64,000 nt of DNA from Paraburkholderia dioscoreae. GTDB lineage: Bacteria; Pseudomonadota; Gammaproteobacteria; Burkholderiales; Burkholderiaceae. Both the position numbers and the translations under genes were made by a program. The notes beneath the pieces are model-generated. The model worked only from the letters and a program-made list of their open reading frames with translations, searched no databases and was not told the DNA's origin. Numbering within the stretch: position 1 is the stretch's first letter; the number at the start of each line of letters is the position of its first letter. The DNA is taken from the NCBI RefSeq assembly GCF_902459535.1, contig NZ_LR699553.1, positions 1,922,001 through 1,986,000 of the forward strand, in the 5' to 3' direction. Positions 44,987 to 53,085 of the stretch are shown in pieces.

Positions 44987-45532
44987 TCACTCGTCCCGAG
45001 CTTGACCGACAACCCGCGTCGGAAATGGCTCGCCTGGCGCGCGTGCCGCATGAGCGGCATCGTCACCCTCGCGCGGCGGCCGTTTGGGCGCAACGCGTTC
45101 GAGCAGCGCCTGTTGTTCCTCCGGGATCTTGTAATCCCAGCCGAAACGACTCAACTGCAGGCTCTGGGCGATACGCAGCGCCGGTTCCATGAAACGGACC
45201 GCCGCAGCCGGCTCATAGCGCGACTGGACCGTGTCCAGAAACAGATACAACCAGCGGCTGAAGTGCTGCGGCTCGATTCCCTCGAGCGGCTGGTGCGCCT
45301 GCTGCACGTTGCCGCGGTATTGCTTTGCGCCGAGTACAAGGCTGCCCCAGAACGTACACATCTTGGGCAGATGATCGTCCCAGCGGCCTGCGAGTGTCGC
45401 GTCGAACACCGGCCCAAGCAGCGCATCGGCACGCACACGGTCATAAAAGGCGTAGACCAGTTCGCGGATATTCGTTTCGGTGGGACGGGCGGCGCGTTCG
45501 ACCGCCGGCGCGGCAGGGAAAGACGGGTTCAT
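44987..45532 (-). CDS. group III truncated haemoglobin
   Basis: A 181-residue globin-like protein. The core has IRELVYAFYDRVRADALLGPVF, WDDHLPKMCTFWGSLVLG and HQPLEGIEPQHFSRWL. His80 just before QPLEG is the probable proximal haem ligand. FWGSLVLG matches the group III pattern. The C-terminal 40 residues are Pro/Arg/Glu-rich. Such proteins bind NO or oxygen, and a role in NO defence is suggested by the divergent NsrR-like gene with a predicted operator between them. Confidence 0.88.
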   Translation of the reverse strand: MNPSFPAAPAVERAARPTETNIRELVYAFYDRVRADALLGPVFDATLAGRWDDHLPKMCTFWGSLVLGAKQYRGNVQQAHQPLEGIEPQHFSRWLYLFLDTVQSRYEPAAAVRFMEPALRIAQSLQLSRFGWDYKIPEEQQALLERVAPKRPPREGDDAAHAARAPGEPFPTRVVGQARDE

Positions 45533-45727
45533 GCTGATTCCAGAAAATGCGGCGCTTCGTTGTAAGTTGCCACACGGCGCCGCGCAGCGTCAGAAATGGC
45601 CTCAAAGTGGAGTCCAAACGAAAGGAAGTAGGCTGCGAATACCCCGCTTTTCGTAAGAATGCCCCAGGCAGGAAACGTTACCATTACTGCCGAAAGTTCA
45701 ACACCGCCTGTCTGCGCAGAACAGGAA

Positions 45728-45750
45728 AACATGCGCAGCGCCTGCATCTT
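45728..45750. promoter_or_regulatory. predicted NsrR binding site between haemoglobin gene and nsrR
   Basis: AACATGC (45728-45734) and GCATCTT (45744-45750) are imperfect inverted halves 9 bp apart, giving the 23-bp AAnATGC-N9-GCATnTT pattern known for NsrR operators. Only the third base breaks perfect symmetry. It lies in the 304-bp divergent region, 87 bp from the nsrR start. The rest of the region holds no gene and no other clear signal. Confidence 0.6.
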
Positions 45751-45836
45751 AGGGCGAAGCGACGGCACACGGCAACCCTTGCATCGACGCGGTTATCTCC
45801 GGATCGCGGCTTGCGCTCATCGTGATACCTGCACCC

Positions 45837-46337
45837 ATGAGACTGACCGACTATACGGATTACTCACTACGCGTTTTGCTATACCTTGCCGTGCGCGGCG
45901 AAGGGTTATCGACGATCCGGGACATTTCGGACGCGTACGGCATTTCCAAGAATCACTTGATGAAAGTCGTGCAGCAGCTCGGCGAACTGGGTTGGGTCGA
46001 GACGGTGCGTGGGCGCAACGGCGGATTGCGGCTCGCCGATCGAACCAGCGCGCTGACGGTCGGCGAAATCGTGCGCGCGACGGAAAGCGACTTTGCACTC
46101 GTCGGCTGTTTTCCGGACCAGCAGGGCGAGCGCCGGGCTTGCGTCATTACGTCGCAGTGCCGTCTGCGTGGCGCGCTCGAGGCGGCACGCCACGCCTTTC
46201 TCTCCGAGCTCGACCGGCATACCATTGGCGAGGTGGCGCAGCCGCACGGGCCGCTGTCCGCGCTGCTCGGCCTGAGCAGCGTGATTCCGATCGTGCCGGT
46301 CGCGCCGGCCGGCGGCGGCTCCGCGCCGCTTGCCTGA
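45837..46337 (+). CDS. nsrR: Rrf2 family [Fe-S] regulator, NsrR-like
   Basis: A 166-residue Rrf2 protein from the ATG at 45837 (MRLTDYTDYSLRVLLYLAV, the NsrR opening). The winged helix is IRDISDAYGISKNHLMKVVQQL, and RGRNGGLRLA is the wing. Three cysteines at residues 91, 102 and 108 can hold the iron-sulfur cluster, with FALVGCFPD as the first. NO damage to the cluster would release DNA. The Ala/Gly/Pro tail is nonspecific. IscR is the alternative, but the Cys pattern and the trHb neighbour favour NsrR. Confidence 0.85.
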   Translation: MRLTDYTDYSLRVLLYLAVRGEGLSTIRDISDAYGISKNHLMKVVQQLGELGWVETVRGRNGGLRLADRTSALTVGEIVRATESDFALVGCFPDQQGERRACVITSQCRLRGALEAARHAFLSELDRHTIGEVAQPHGPLSALLGLSSVIPIVPVAPAGGGSAPLA

Positions 46338-46399
46338 AGGCGGTGCGGCAGTTCTCTTGCGTCAAACGTCAAATATTCGTCGCCTGATGCAAAAAAGCG

Positions 46400-46427
46400 C
46401 TTGAAACCTGGATAAAACACCTCATTT
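46400..46427 (+). promoter_or_regulatory. sigma-32 heat-shock promoter of clpB
   Basis: CTTGAAA (46400-46406), a 13-bp spacer, and CCTCATTT (46420-46427) match the sigma-32 consensus (CTTGAAA-N13-CCCCATnT) in all but one or two bases. It lies 30 bp upstream of the clpB ATG, which is preceded by GGAGG. Confidence 0.88.
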
Positions 46428-46456
46428 TGGTGGTAATCGAAATTGGAGGTCTCTTG

Positions 46457-49054
46457 ATGAGAATCGACAAACTCACCACTAAATTCCAGGAAGCACTGGC
46501 CGATGCGCAAAGTCTGGCTGTCGGCCACGACAATCAATACATCGAACCGGTTCATGTCCTGTCGGCGCTCGTCGCCCAACAGGATGGTTCGGCGCGTTCG
46601 CTGCTCTCGCGTGCGGGTGTGCATGTGCAGGCGCTGCAAACGGCGCTCGGCGACGCCATCACGCGTCTGCCGCAGGTGCAGGGCACCGACGGCAACGTGC
46701 AGATCGGCCGCGATCTGACCGGCCTCCTGAACCAGGCCGACAAGGAAGCGCAAAAACTCAACGACACGTTCATCGCGAGCGAGATGTTCCTGCTCGCCGT
46801 CGCGGACGACAAAGGCGAAGCCGGCCGTCTCGCGCGTCAGCACGGCTTGTCTCGCAAGTCGCTGGAAAGCGCGATCGCCGCAGTGCGCGGCGGCTCTCAG
46901 GTGCACAGCCAGGACGCCGAAAGCCAGCGTGAAGCGCTGAAGAAATACACCGTGGATCTGACCGAGCGCGCGCGGGCCGGCAAGCTCGATCCGGTGATCG
47001 GCCGCGACGACGAAATCCGTCGCTCGATCCAGATCCTGCAACGCCGCACCAAGAACAACCCTGTGCTGATCGGCGAACCGGGCGTGGGTAAGACCGCGAT
47101 CGTCGAAGGTCTGGCGCAGCGTATCGTCAACGGCGAAGTGCCGGAAACGCTCAAGGGCAAGCGCGTGCTGTCGCTCGATATGGCGGCGTTGCTGGCCGGC
47201 GCCAAGTATCGCGGCGAATTCGAAGAGCGCCTGAAGGCCGTGCTGAACGACATCGCGAAAGACGAAGGCCAGACCATCGTCTTCATCGACGAAATTCACA
47301 CCATGGTCGGCGCGGGCAAGGCCGAAGGCGCGATGGACGCGGGCAACATGCTCAAGCCGGCGCTTTCGCGCGGCGAGTTGCATTGTGTCGGCGCGACCAC
47401 GCTCGACGAATATCGCAAGTACATCGAAAAGGATGCCGCGCTCGAACGCCGCTTCCAGAAGGTGCTGGTCGACGAACCGACGGTCGAAGCCACCATCGCG
47501 ATCCTGCGCGGTCTGCAGGAAAAGTACGAGCTGCACCACGGCGTCGATATCACCGACCCGGCGATCGTGGCGGCGGCTGAACTGTCGCATCGCTACATCA
47601 CGGATCGGTTCCTGCCGGACAAGGCCATCGACCTGATCGACGAAGCCGCTTCGAAGATCAAGATGGAAATCGATTCGAAGCCGGAAGAGATGGATCGGCT
47701 CGACCGTCGTTTGATCCAGTTGAAGATCGAGCGCGAAGCCGTCAAGAAGGAAAAAGACGAAGCGTCGCAGAAGCGTCTGCAACTGATCGAGGAAGAAATC
47801 GAGCGGCTGAACCGCGAATATTCGGACCTCGACGAAATCTGGACCGCGGAAAAAGCCGCGGTGCAAGGCAGCGCGCAACTGAAGGAAGAGATCGAAAAAA
47901 CGCGTGCGGAAATCACGCGCCTGCAACGTGAAGGCAAGCTCGAGAAGGTCGCCGAGTTGCAGTACGGCAAGCTGCCGGGACTCGAAGCGCAGTTGAAGGA
48001 AGTGACCAAGGCCGAGGCGAGCGAGCAGAACAATCCGACGCGTCCGCGCCTCTTGCGCACGCAGGTCGGTGCGGAAGAAATCGCTGAAGTCGTGTCGCGC
48101 GCCACCGGCATTCCCGTGTCGCGCATGATGCAGGGCGAGCGCGAAAAGCTGCTGCAGATCGAAGAGAAGCTGCACGCGCGCGTGGTCGGCCAGGACGAGG
48201 CGATCAGCGCGGTGGCCGATGCGATCCGCCGCTCGCGCGCGGGTCTGTCGGATCCGAACCGGCCGTATGGTTCGTTCCTGTTCCTCGGCCCGACCGGCGT
48301 GGGCAAGACCGAGTTGTGCAAGGCGCTCGCGTCGTTCCTGTTCGATTCGGAAGATCATCTGATCCGTATCGACATGAGCGAGTTCATGGAGAAGCATAGC
48401 GTCGCGCGTCTGATCGGTGCGCCGCCGGGATACGTCGGCTATGAAGAGGGTGGATACCTGACCGAAGCCGTGCGCCGCAAGCCGTATAGCGTGATCCTGC
48501 TCGACGAGATCGAGAAGGCGCATCCGGACGTGTTCAACGTGCTGCTGCAAGTGCTCGACGACGGCCGCATGACCGACGGACAGGGCCGTACCGTGGACTT
48601 CAAGAACACGGTGATCGTGATGACGTCGAACCTCGGTTCGCAGGTGATCCAGGCGATGGTCGGCGAGCCGCAGGAAGCGGTGAAGGACGCGGTCTGGGAA
48701 GAAGTGAAGCTGCACTTCCGGCCCGAGTTCCTGAACCGGATCGACGACGTCGTGGTGTTCCATGCACTCGACCGTTCGAACATCCAGTCGATCGCACGGA
48801 TCCAGTTGCAGCGTCTGCAGGAGCGGCTCGCCAAGCTCGATATGCAACTGCTGGTGTCGGACGAGGCGCTCGAACACGTCGGCAAGGTCGGCTACGATCC
48901 GCTGTTCGGTGCGCGGCCGTTGAAGCGTGCCATCCAGCAGGAGATCGAGAATCCGGTCGCCAAGCTGATTCTGGCCGGCAAGTTCGGTCCGAAGGACGTG
49001 ATTCCGGTCGAAGTGGAAGACGGCAAACTGGTGTTCGAACGCGTCGTGCATTAA
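46457..49054 (+). CDS. clpB: ClpB disaggregase
   Basis: An 865-residue AAA+ chaperone from the ATG at 46457 (MRIDKLTTKFQEALADAQ). The N-domain is followed by NBD1 with Walker A GEPGVGKT at about residues 206-213, the coiled-coil middle domain (about residues 400-530, Glu/Lys-rich), and NBD2 with Walker A GPTGVGKT near residue 606. Walker B motifs are VIFIDEIHTM-like and ILLDEIEKAHPD. With DnaK it reactivates aggregated proteins. A sigma-32 promoter precedes and a bidirectional terminator follows. Confidence 0.97.
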   Translation: MRIDKLTTKFQEALADAQSLAVGHDNQYIEPVHVLSALVAQQDGSARSLLSRAGVHVQALQTALGDAITRLPQVQGTDGNVQIGRDLTGLLNQADKEAQKLNDTFIASEMFLLAVADDKGEAGRLARQHGLSRKSLESAIAAVRGGSQVHSQDAESQREALKKYTVDLTERARAGKLDPVIGRDDEIRRSIQILQRRTKNNPVLIGEPGVGKTAIVEGLAQRIVNGEVPETLKGKRVLSLDMAALLAGAKYRGEFEERLKAVLNDIAKDEGQTIVFIDEIHTMVGAGKAEGAMDAGNMLKPALSRGELHCVGATTLDEYRKYIEKDAALERRFQKVLVDEPTVEATIAILRGLQEKYELHHGVDITDPAIVAAAELSHRYITDRFLPDKAIDLIDEAASKIKMEIDSKPEEMDRLDRRLIQLKIEREAVKKEKDEASQKRLQLIEEEIERLNREYSDLDEIWTAEKAAVQGSAQLKEEIEKTRAEITRLQREGKLEKVAELQYGKLPGLEAQLKEVTKAEASEQNNPTRPRLLRTQVGAEEIAEVVSRATGIPVSRMMQGEREKLLQIEEKLHARVVGQDEAISAVADAIRRSRAGLSDPNRPYGSFLFLGPTGVGKTELCKALASFLFDSEDHLIRIDMSEFMEKHSVARLIGAPPGYVGYEEGGYLTEAVRRKPYSVILLDEIEKAHPDVFNVLLQVLDDGRMTDGQGRTVDFKNTVIVMTSNLGSQVIQAMVGEPQEAVKDAVWEEVKLHFRPEFLNRIDDVVVFHALDRSNIQSIARIQLQRLQERLAKLDMQLLVSDEALEHVGKVGYDPLFGARPLKRAIQQEIENPVAKLILAGKFGPKDVIPVEVEDGKLVFERVVH

Positions 49055-49110
49055 CAAGACGCGCTCGGCGAACGACGGAACGGCAGCGGTCGAGCTGTTC
49101 CCGCCGAAGT

Positions 49111-49150
49111 AAAAAACCGGCAACGAAGGTGACTTCGTTGCCGGTTTTTT
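49111..49150. terminator. bidirectional terminator between clpB and yidB-like gene
   Basis: AAAAAACCGGCAACGAAG / CTTCGTTGCCGGTTTTTT is a stem of about 18 bp with a GTGA loop, A-run on one side and T-run on the other, so it can stop transcription from both converging genes. Confidence 0.95.
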
Positions 49151-49199
49151 TTTGCCCGCTGACCGCGTGGGCTGCGCGATTGCCAGTGGGCGCTTGTGC

Positions 49200-49628
49200 T
49201 TAAGCGGTGCCCTTGCCGAACAGCGCCGACAGGCCGCCGAGCGCGCCGAGCACGGTGGTGGCGTTCAGCTTGCCCTCGGCCGGCACTTCGCCTTCCGGCG
49301 TGGCAGCGTTGACGACGTGCGGCAGAATCTGTGACAGCAGGCCGGTGACCTGATCCGGCTGCACGCCGGCTTTTGCCGCGAGGTTGGTGACGGTCTCGGA
49401 GCCGAGTACGCTGTGCAGCGCGTCGGCCGCGATCGGCTGGTTCTCGCCGTTGCTGACCCATGAGGTCACGACGTCGCCGAGACCTTTTTCCTTGAAACGG
49501 TCGATCAGGCCGTTCAGGCCGCCCGGCTGGCTATTGACGAATTCGAGTGCGGCCGCAACCAGGGCTTGCTGGCCTCCGCCTTCGGGCGACTTGCCAACCA
49601 GGGAACCGAGTGTGTCGAGTAGGCTCAT
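49200..49628 (-). CDS. YidB-like (DUF937) protein
   Basis: A 142-residue protein from the ATG at 49628 (MSLLDTLGSLVGKSPEGGGQQ). Motifs LVAAALEFVNSQPGGLNGLIDRF, GDVVTSWVSNGENQPI and GLLSQILPHVVN are typical of YidB/DUF937. Function is unknown. The Gly/Ala-rich helices and the short C-terminal ALGGLSALFGKGTA are common in the family. An in-frame upstream extension is Arg-rich and not coding-like. It converges on clpB with a shared terminator. Confidence 0.85.
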   Translation of the reverse strand: MSLLDTLGSLVGKSPEGGGQQALVAAALEFVNSQPGGLNGLIDRFKEKGLGDVVTSWVSNGENQPIAADALHSVLGSETVTNLAAKAGVQPDQVTGLLSQILPHVVNAATPEGEVPAEGKLNATTVLGALGGLSALFGKGTA

Positions 49629-49842
49629 GACGGTCTCTCTTGAATGCCGACACGTGTCTGACGGGTCGGCGGGTAAAAACGCCGCGCGCTTGCGCGGCGC
49701 CGTGGAAGGAAGGCGGTCGGCGGCGGGAGGGCGCCGGTGATTCGTCGCATGGGGATCATGCGCGTATCGCACGGGCCGTTACGCTGCTGGCGCTCAATCC
49801 TGTTTCGTACTCCGTTTCATTCGCGTCCGGTCCGCGTCCGGT

Positions 49843-50442
49843 TCAGGCACCGCCCGAGGCCGCCGCAGCCGATGCGGCCTTGCTCTTCTTTGCTTTCTTC
49901 TTCGAAGCCTTGCTGCCGGAGGCATCGGCCGGCGCCGCCGCGGTTGTCGCGGCCGGCGCGGAAGCCGCCGCCTCGGAAGCCGCGGCCTTGCTCTTCTTCT
50001 TCGACTTCGACGCCTTCGCACCGGAAGCTTCAGATGGCGCGGCCGGCGGGGTGGTCGCGGCTGGCGCTGCCGGGGTGGCTGCGGTGGTGGCCGCAGGCGC
50101 GGCGGCCGGTGCTGCCTTGGTGCCGGCGGTGCCAGCCGCCTTGGTGGCGGGCTTGGCGCCGGTCGGCGGCGTGGATGAGCCGTTGATCGTCAGGCCGGCT
50201 GCTTCGAGGTTGGTCACCGATTTCGTGCCGATGCCCTTGACGCGTGTGGCGAGATCATCGGCGTTCTTGAACGGGCCATTCTTTGTGCGTTCGTCGATGA
50301 TCGCTTTCGCATGCACCGGCCCGATACCCTTGACCGATTCGAGCGCCGCCTGGTCGGCGGAATTCACTTCGACGGCCGCAGCGAATCCGGCCGACAGCGA
50401 CAAAGCCAAAGCGACGCAAAGCATTAAAAGCTTCTTCAGCAT
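49843..50442 (-). CDS. exported helix-hairpin-helix protein with histone-H1-like tail
   Basis: A 199-residue protein from the ATG at 50442. The signal peptide is MLKKLLMLCVALALSLSAGF with cleavage likely after AAA near residue 23. A ComEA-like HhH domain follows (residues 24-90): VNSADQAALESVKGIGPVHA, AIIDERTKNGPF, VKGIGTKSVTNLEAAG. The remaining 110 residues are Ala/Pro/Lys-rich with two similar basic modules, KASKSKKKSKA and KASKKKAKKSKA. It probably binds DNA in the periplasm, as ComEA does for uptake; the tail would add non-specific DNA affinity. Confidence 0.85.
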   Translation of the reverse strand: MLKKLLMLCVALALSLSAGFAAAVEVNSADQAALESVKGIGPVHAKAIIDERTKNGPFKNADDLATRVKGIGTKSVTNLEAAGLTINGSSTPPTGAKPATKAAGTAGTKAAPAAAPAATTAATPAAPAATTPPAAPSEASGAKASKSKKKSKAAASEAAASAPAATTAAAPADASGSKASKKKAKKSKAASAAAASGGA

Positions 50443-50777
50443 GGCAAGCACTCCATTGAGGGCAAAAAAAGTTAGCCGCAAAGGGACGATTCAGGACGAC
50501 TCGGGACGACGCATCCTGTCAGCAGATGCTGCGCTTAAGCATAGAACAAATTGCGCGCCCTTATTTGCGAACGCGGACGATTTATACCGATCGATTCGTG
50601 ACAAGTAAATCAATGTGAACAGGATTTAAACCTTTTGCCTGGTTATTAGGCTGTTGTGAGCTTATCGAGCAAAACGCACATGCCATAAAGAATGAACGCG
50701 AGAACCGCGGAGAGAACAAATGACAGCACGACGCGCTTGACTTAGAGTGCACTCGAAGTCCTAACCTGAGTTCCGTC
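50443..50777 (+). other. 335-bp gap with MerR-type promoter
   Basis: This region separates the HhH gene from the merR gene. Apart from the MerR promoter at 50737-50767 no gene or strong signal is visible. An A/T-rich run at 50588-50650 may be the promoter of the HhH gene on the minus strand. Confidence 0.4.
50737..50767 (+). promoter_or_regulatory. MerR-type promoter with 19-bp spacer and dyad
   Basis: TTGACT (50737-50742) and TAACCT (50762-50767) are separated by 19 bp, the long spacer that MerR regulators untwist. The near-palindrome ACTTaGAGTG/CACTCgAAGT (50740-50759) fills the spacer. The start codon at 50778 is only 10 bp beyond the -10 box, so the leader is very short. Confidence 0.85.
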
Positions 50778-51284
50778 ATGTCGAATATCTCGAAAGCACT
50801 CACCATCGGCCAGGTTGCTGAAACGATCGGCGTCTCGACACATACGCTGCGCTATTACGAACAGGCGGGCTTGATCCGCGCGGTCGGGCGCACGGCGGCG
50901 GGGCATCGGCTGTATTCGCCGGCGGATCTCGACTGGCTGCGGTTCCTGATGCGGCTCAAGGCGACCGGCATGCCGATCGCCGGTATGCAGGCGTTCGCGG
51001 CGCTGCGCGCGCAAGGTCAACCGACCGTGGGCGCGCGCCGCGACATGCTGGTGGCGCATCGGGATGCAGTTTTGGCGCGCATCGCCGGGTTGCAGCTCAA
51101 TCTCGGCGCGATCGTCGACAAGATCGCGCACTACGAAGCAGCCGAGCGCACACCCGCCGCGGATCATTCGACACGACACACCGACGAAACGACCGGCGAA
51201 ACCCGGGCACATTCACATCAGGAAAAGGACTCATCATGGACCACCCACACAACGACCGCTACACCCGAGGCTGGGACAAACTGA
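50778..51284 (+). CDS. MerR family regulator, cysteine-free
   Basis: A 168-residue MerR protein. The winged helix (residues 8-78) is LTIGQVAETIGVSTHTLRYYEQAGLI with the usual RYYE, followed by GHRLYSPADLDWLRFLMRLK. The dimerisation helix is VLARIAGLQLNLGAIVDKIAHY. No cysteine is present, so it cannot sense metals or redox through thiols; an organic ligand is more likely. Its last 16 codons run over the start of the next gene (49-bp overlap), and the C-terminal region contains a His-rich stretch. Confidence 0.85.
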   Translation: MSNISKALTIGQVAETIGVSTHTLRYYEQAGLIRAVGRTAAGHRLYSPADLDWLRFLMRLKATGMPIAGMQAFAALRAQGQPTVGARRDMLVAHRDAVLARIAGLQLNLGAIVDKIAHYEAAERTPAADHSTRHTDETTGETRAHSHQEKDSSWTTHTTTATPEAGTN

Positions 51285-51685
51285 AGGAAATCGACGGCTC
51301 GGCCGGCGAGCAGGTGATCGCCGCGCTCGCACCGATCGCGCCGGATTTGGGCCGTCTGCTGATCGAATTCGGTTTCGGCGATATTTACAGCCGGCCGCAA
51401 CTCGATCTGCGCGCGCGTGAAATCGCGACGATCGCGTCGCTAGCCACGCTCGGCTGCGCGCAACCGCAGTTGAAGGTGCATATCGAGGCGGCGTTGAACG
51501 TCGGCTGCACGCGCGAGGAGATCGTCGAGGTGTTCATGCAGATGGCGCTTTATGCGGGGTTTCCGGCGGCGCTGAATGCGCTGTTCGCGGCGCGTGAGAT
51601 TTTCGAGCGACACGATCGGGCATTGAGCGAGGCGCAACCCCCTGCAAACGCGGCGCAGATGCCGGAGGAGGCGCACGCGGGGTGA
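51236..51685 (+). CDS. carboxymuconolactone decarboxylase family protein
   Basis: A 149-residue AhpD-like helical protein: MDHPHNDRYTRGWDKLKEID, then DIYSRPQLDLRAREIATIASLATLGCAQPQLKVHIEAALNVGCTREEIVEVFMQMALYAGFPAALNAL. The single Cys before AQPQLK lacks the CxxC of AhpD peroxidases, so it fits the gamma-carboxymuconolactone decarboxylase type. It begins within the last 49 bp of merR and shares its promoter. Its substrate is unknown. Confidence 0.87.
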   Translation: MDHPHNDRYTRGWDKLKEIDGSAGEQVIAALAPIAPDLGRLLIEFGFGDIYSRPQLDLRAREIATIASLATLGCAQPQLKVHIEAALNVGCTREEIVEVFMQMALYAGFPAALNALFAAREIFERHDRALSEAQPPANAAQMPEEAHAG

Positions 51686-51703
51686 GAATCCGCGGCCACT
51701 CCG

Positions 51704-53083
51704 TCAAGCGGCCGAATCGGCCTGAAGCGCCGTCTCGCGACGCAAATGCCGCTTGCTCACCACCCGCCAGTACATCAGCAAGCCAATGCCGGCAATCGCC
51801 AGACTCGCGGTATTCGCCACCCAGAAGCCGCGCGCGCCAGTCAACCATTCCGGTGTGATACCGGTCACGTTGAAGCCGAGCACATAGCCGCCGCCGAGCC
51901 CCACGCCCCACAGCGCCACCGCGTAGATCACGGTCGGCACGACCGCCACCTTGTAGGCGCGCAGCACGAACGCGGTTGTGATCTGCAACGCATCGAACAG
52001 GTGATAGCAGGCGACGATCAACACCAGCGGCAACGCCGCCGCCACGACCTGCGCATTCGGCGTATAGCCTTCGATGATAAATGGCCGCAGCGCCAGCACG
52101 ATCGCGGCATAACAGCAGGCGATCGTCACGGCCATCGTGATGCCGTGACGCGACAGCGTGCGCGCCGCTTCCGGGCGATGCGCGCCGAGCGCCTGCGCGA
52201 CCAGCGTCGACGAAGCAATGCCGATCGACAGCGGCGTCATGTACAGCACTGCGCCGATATTGCCGGCGATCTGGTGACCGGCCAGCGTCGTCGTGCCGAA
52301 GCGCGCAATGAAGAGCGCCATGAACGTGTAGGAGGTGACTTCGATCAGGTACGACAGGCCCATTGGAATGCCTAGCCGCAGTTGCGCCGCCTGACGCCGC
52401 CAGACCGGCCAGCAGAACCGTGCGAAGATTGCGAACGGCGTGAATACGTCGACGCGCATGAGCAGCACCATGCCGAGTATGGCAAGCCCCCAGTTGATCG
52501 TGGTGCTGGCGAGCGCGCAACCGGGGCCGCCGAGCGCCGGCACGCCGAGGCCGCCGAAAATGAACCATGTATTGAGCGGCACCTTGAGCAGCAGCGCGCC
52601 GATCTGCAGGATCATCACGAGCCGCGGTTTGCCGACCGCGTTGGTGACCGAACTGTAGACCCGAAAGGCGAGGCCGGCGGGCAAGCCGAAGGCCAGAATC
52701 CGCAGGTAGGCAACCGTGCGGTCGTGCAGCGCCTCGGGCACGCGCGCCAGATGCAGCACGGGGCCGGGGAAAAACAGAAGCAGGAAGCCGATCACGGTCA
52801 GCGCCAGCGCGAGCCACAAAGCCTGGCGAACTTCCTCGCCGATCTCGCTATAGCGGCGCGCGCCGTAGAGTTGCGCGGTGATCGGCTGCAGCGCGGTCAG
52901 AATGCCGGTCAGGCCGATGTAGACGGAGATATAGATCGACGAGCCCAGGCCGAGCGCGGCCAGATCGACCGCCGAGTAGCGGCCCACCATCGCCGTGTCG
53001 ATCACGCCGAATGCGATGATCGCCAGCTGGCCGATCAATACCGGCCAGGCGAGCGCGGCGATTTTCCGTACGTCGGCGAACAT
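51704..53083 (-). CDS. MATE family efflux transporter
   Basis: A 459-residue membrane protein with about 12 helices, starting MFADVRKIAALAWPVLIGQL at 53083 and lying two bases behind the GT39-like gene. Family features are AWPVLIGQLAII, GAVLYMTPLSIGIASSTLVAQALGA and the symmetric second half. It would export cationic compounds or drugs in exchange for Na+ or H+. NorM-like. The proximity to the GT39 gene suggests co-transcription. Confidence 0.93.
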   Translation of the reverse strand: MFADVRKIAALAWPVLIGQLAIIAFGVIDTAMVGRYSAVDLAALGLGSSIYISVYIGLTGILTALQPITAQLYGARRYSEIGEEVRQALWLALALTVIGFLLLFFPGPVLHLARVPEALHDRTVAYLRILAFGLPAGLAFRVYSSVTNAVGKPRLVMILQIGALLLKVPLNTWFIFGGLGVPALGGPGCALASTTINWGLAILGMVLLMRVDVFTPFAIFARFCWPVWRRQAAQLRLGIPMGLSYLIEVTSYTFMALFIARFGTTTLAGHQIAGNIGAVLYMTPLSIGIASSTLVAQALGAHRPEAARTLSRHGITMAVTIACCYAAIVLALRPFIIEGYTPNAQVVAAALPLVLIVACYHLFDALQITTAFVLRAYKVAVVPTVIYAVALWGVGLGGGYVLGFNVTGITPEWLTGARGFWVANTASLAIAGIGLLMYWRVVSKRHLRRETALQADSAA

Positions 53084-53085
53084 GG

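Noticed and set aside
45953..49123. Open frame of over 1000 codons antisense to clpB and nsrR
   Set aside because: Rich in Arg/His/Leu as expected from the opposite strand of a GC-rich gene. No domain is seen.
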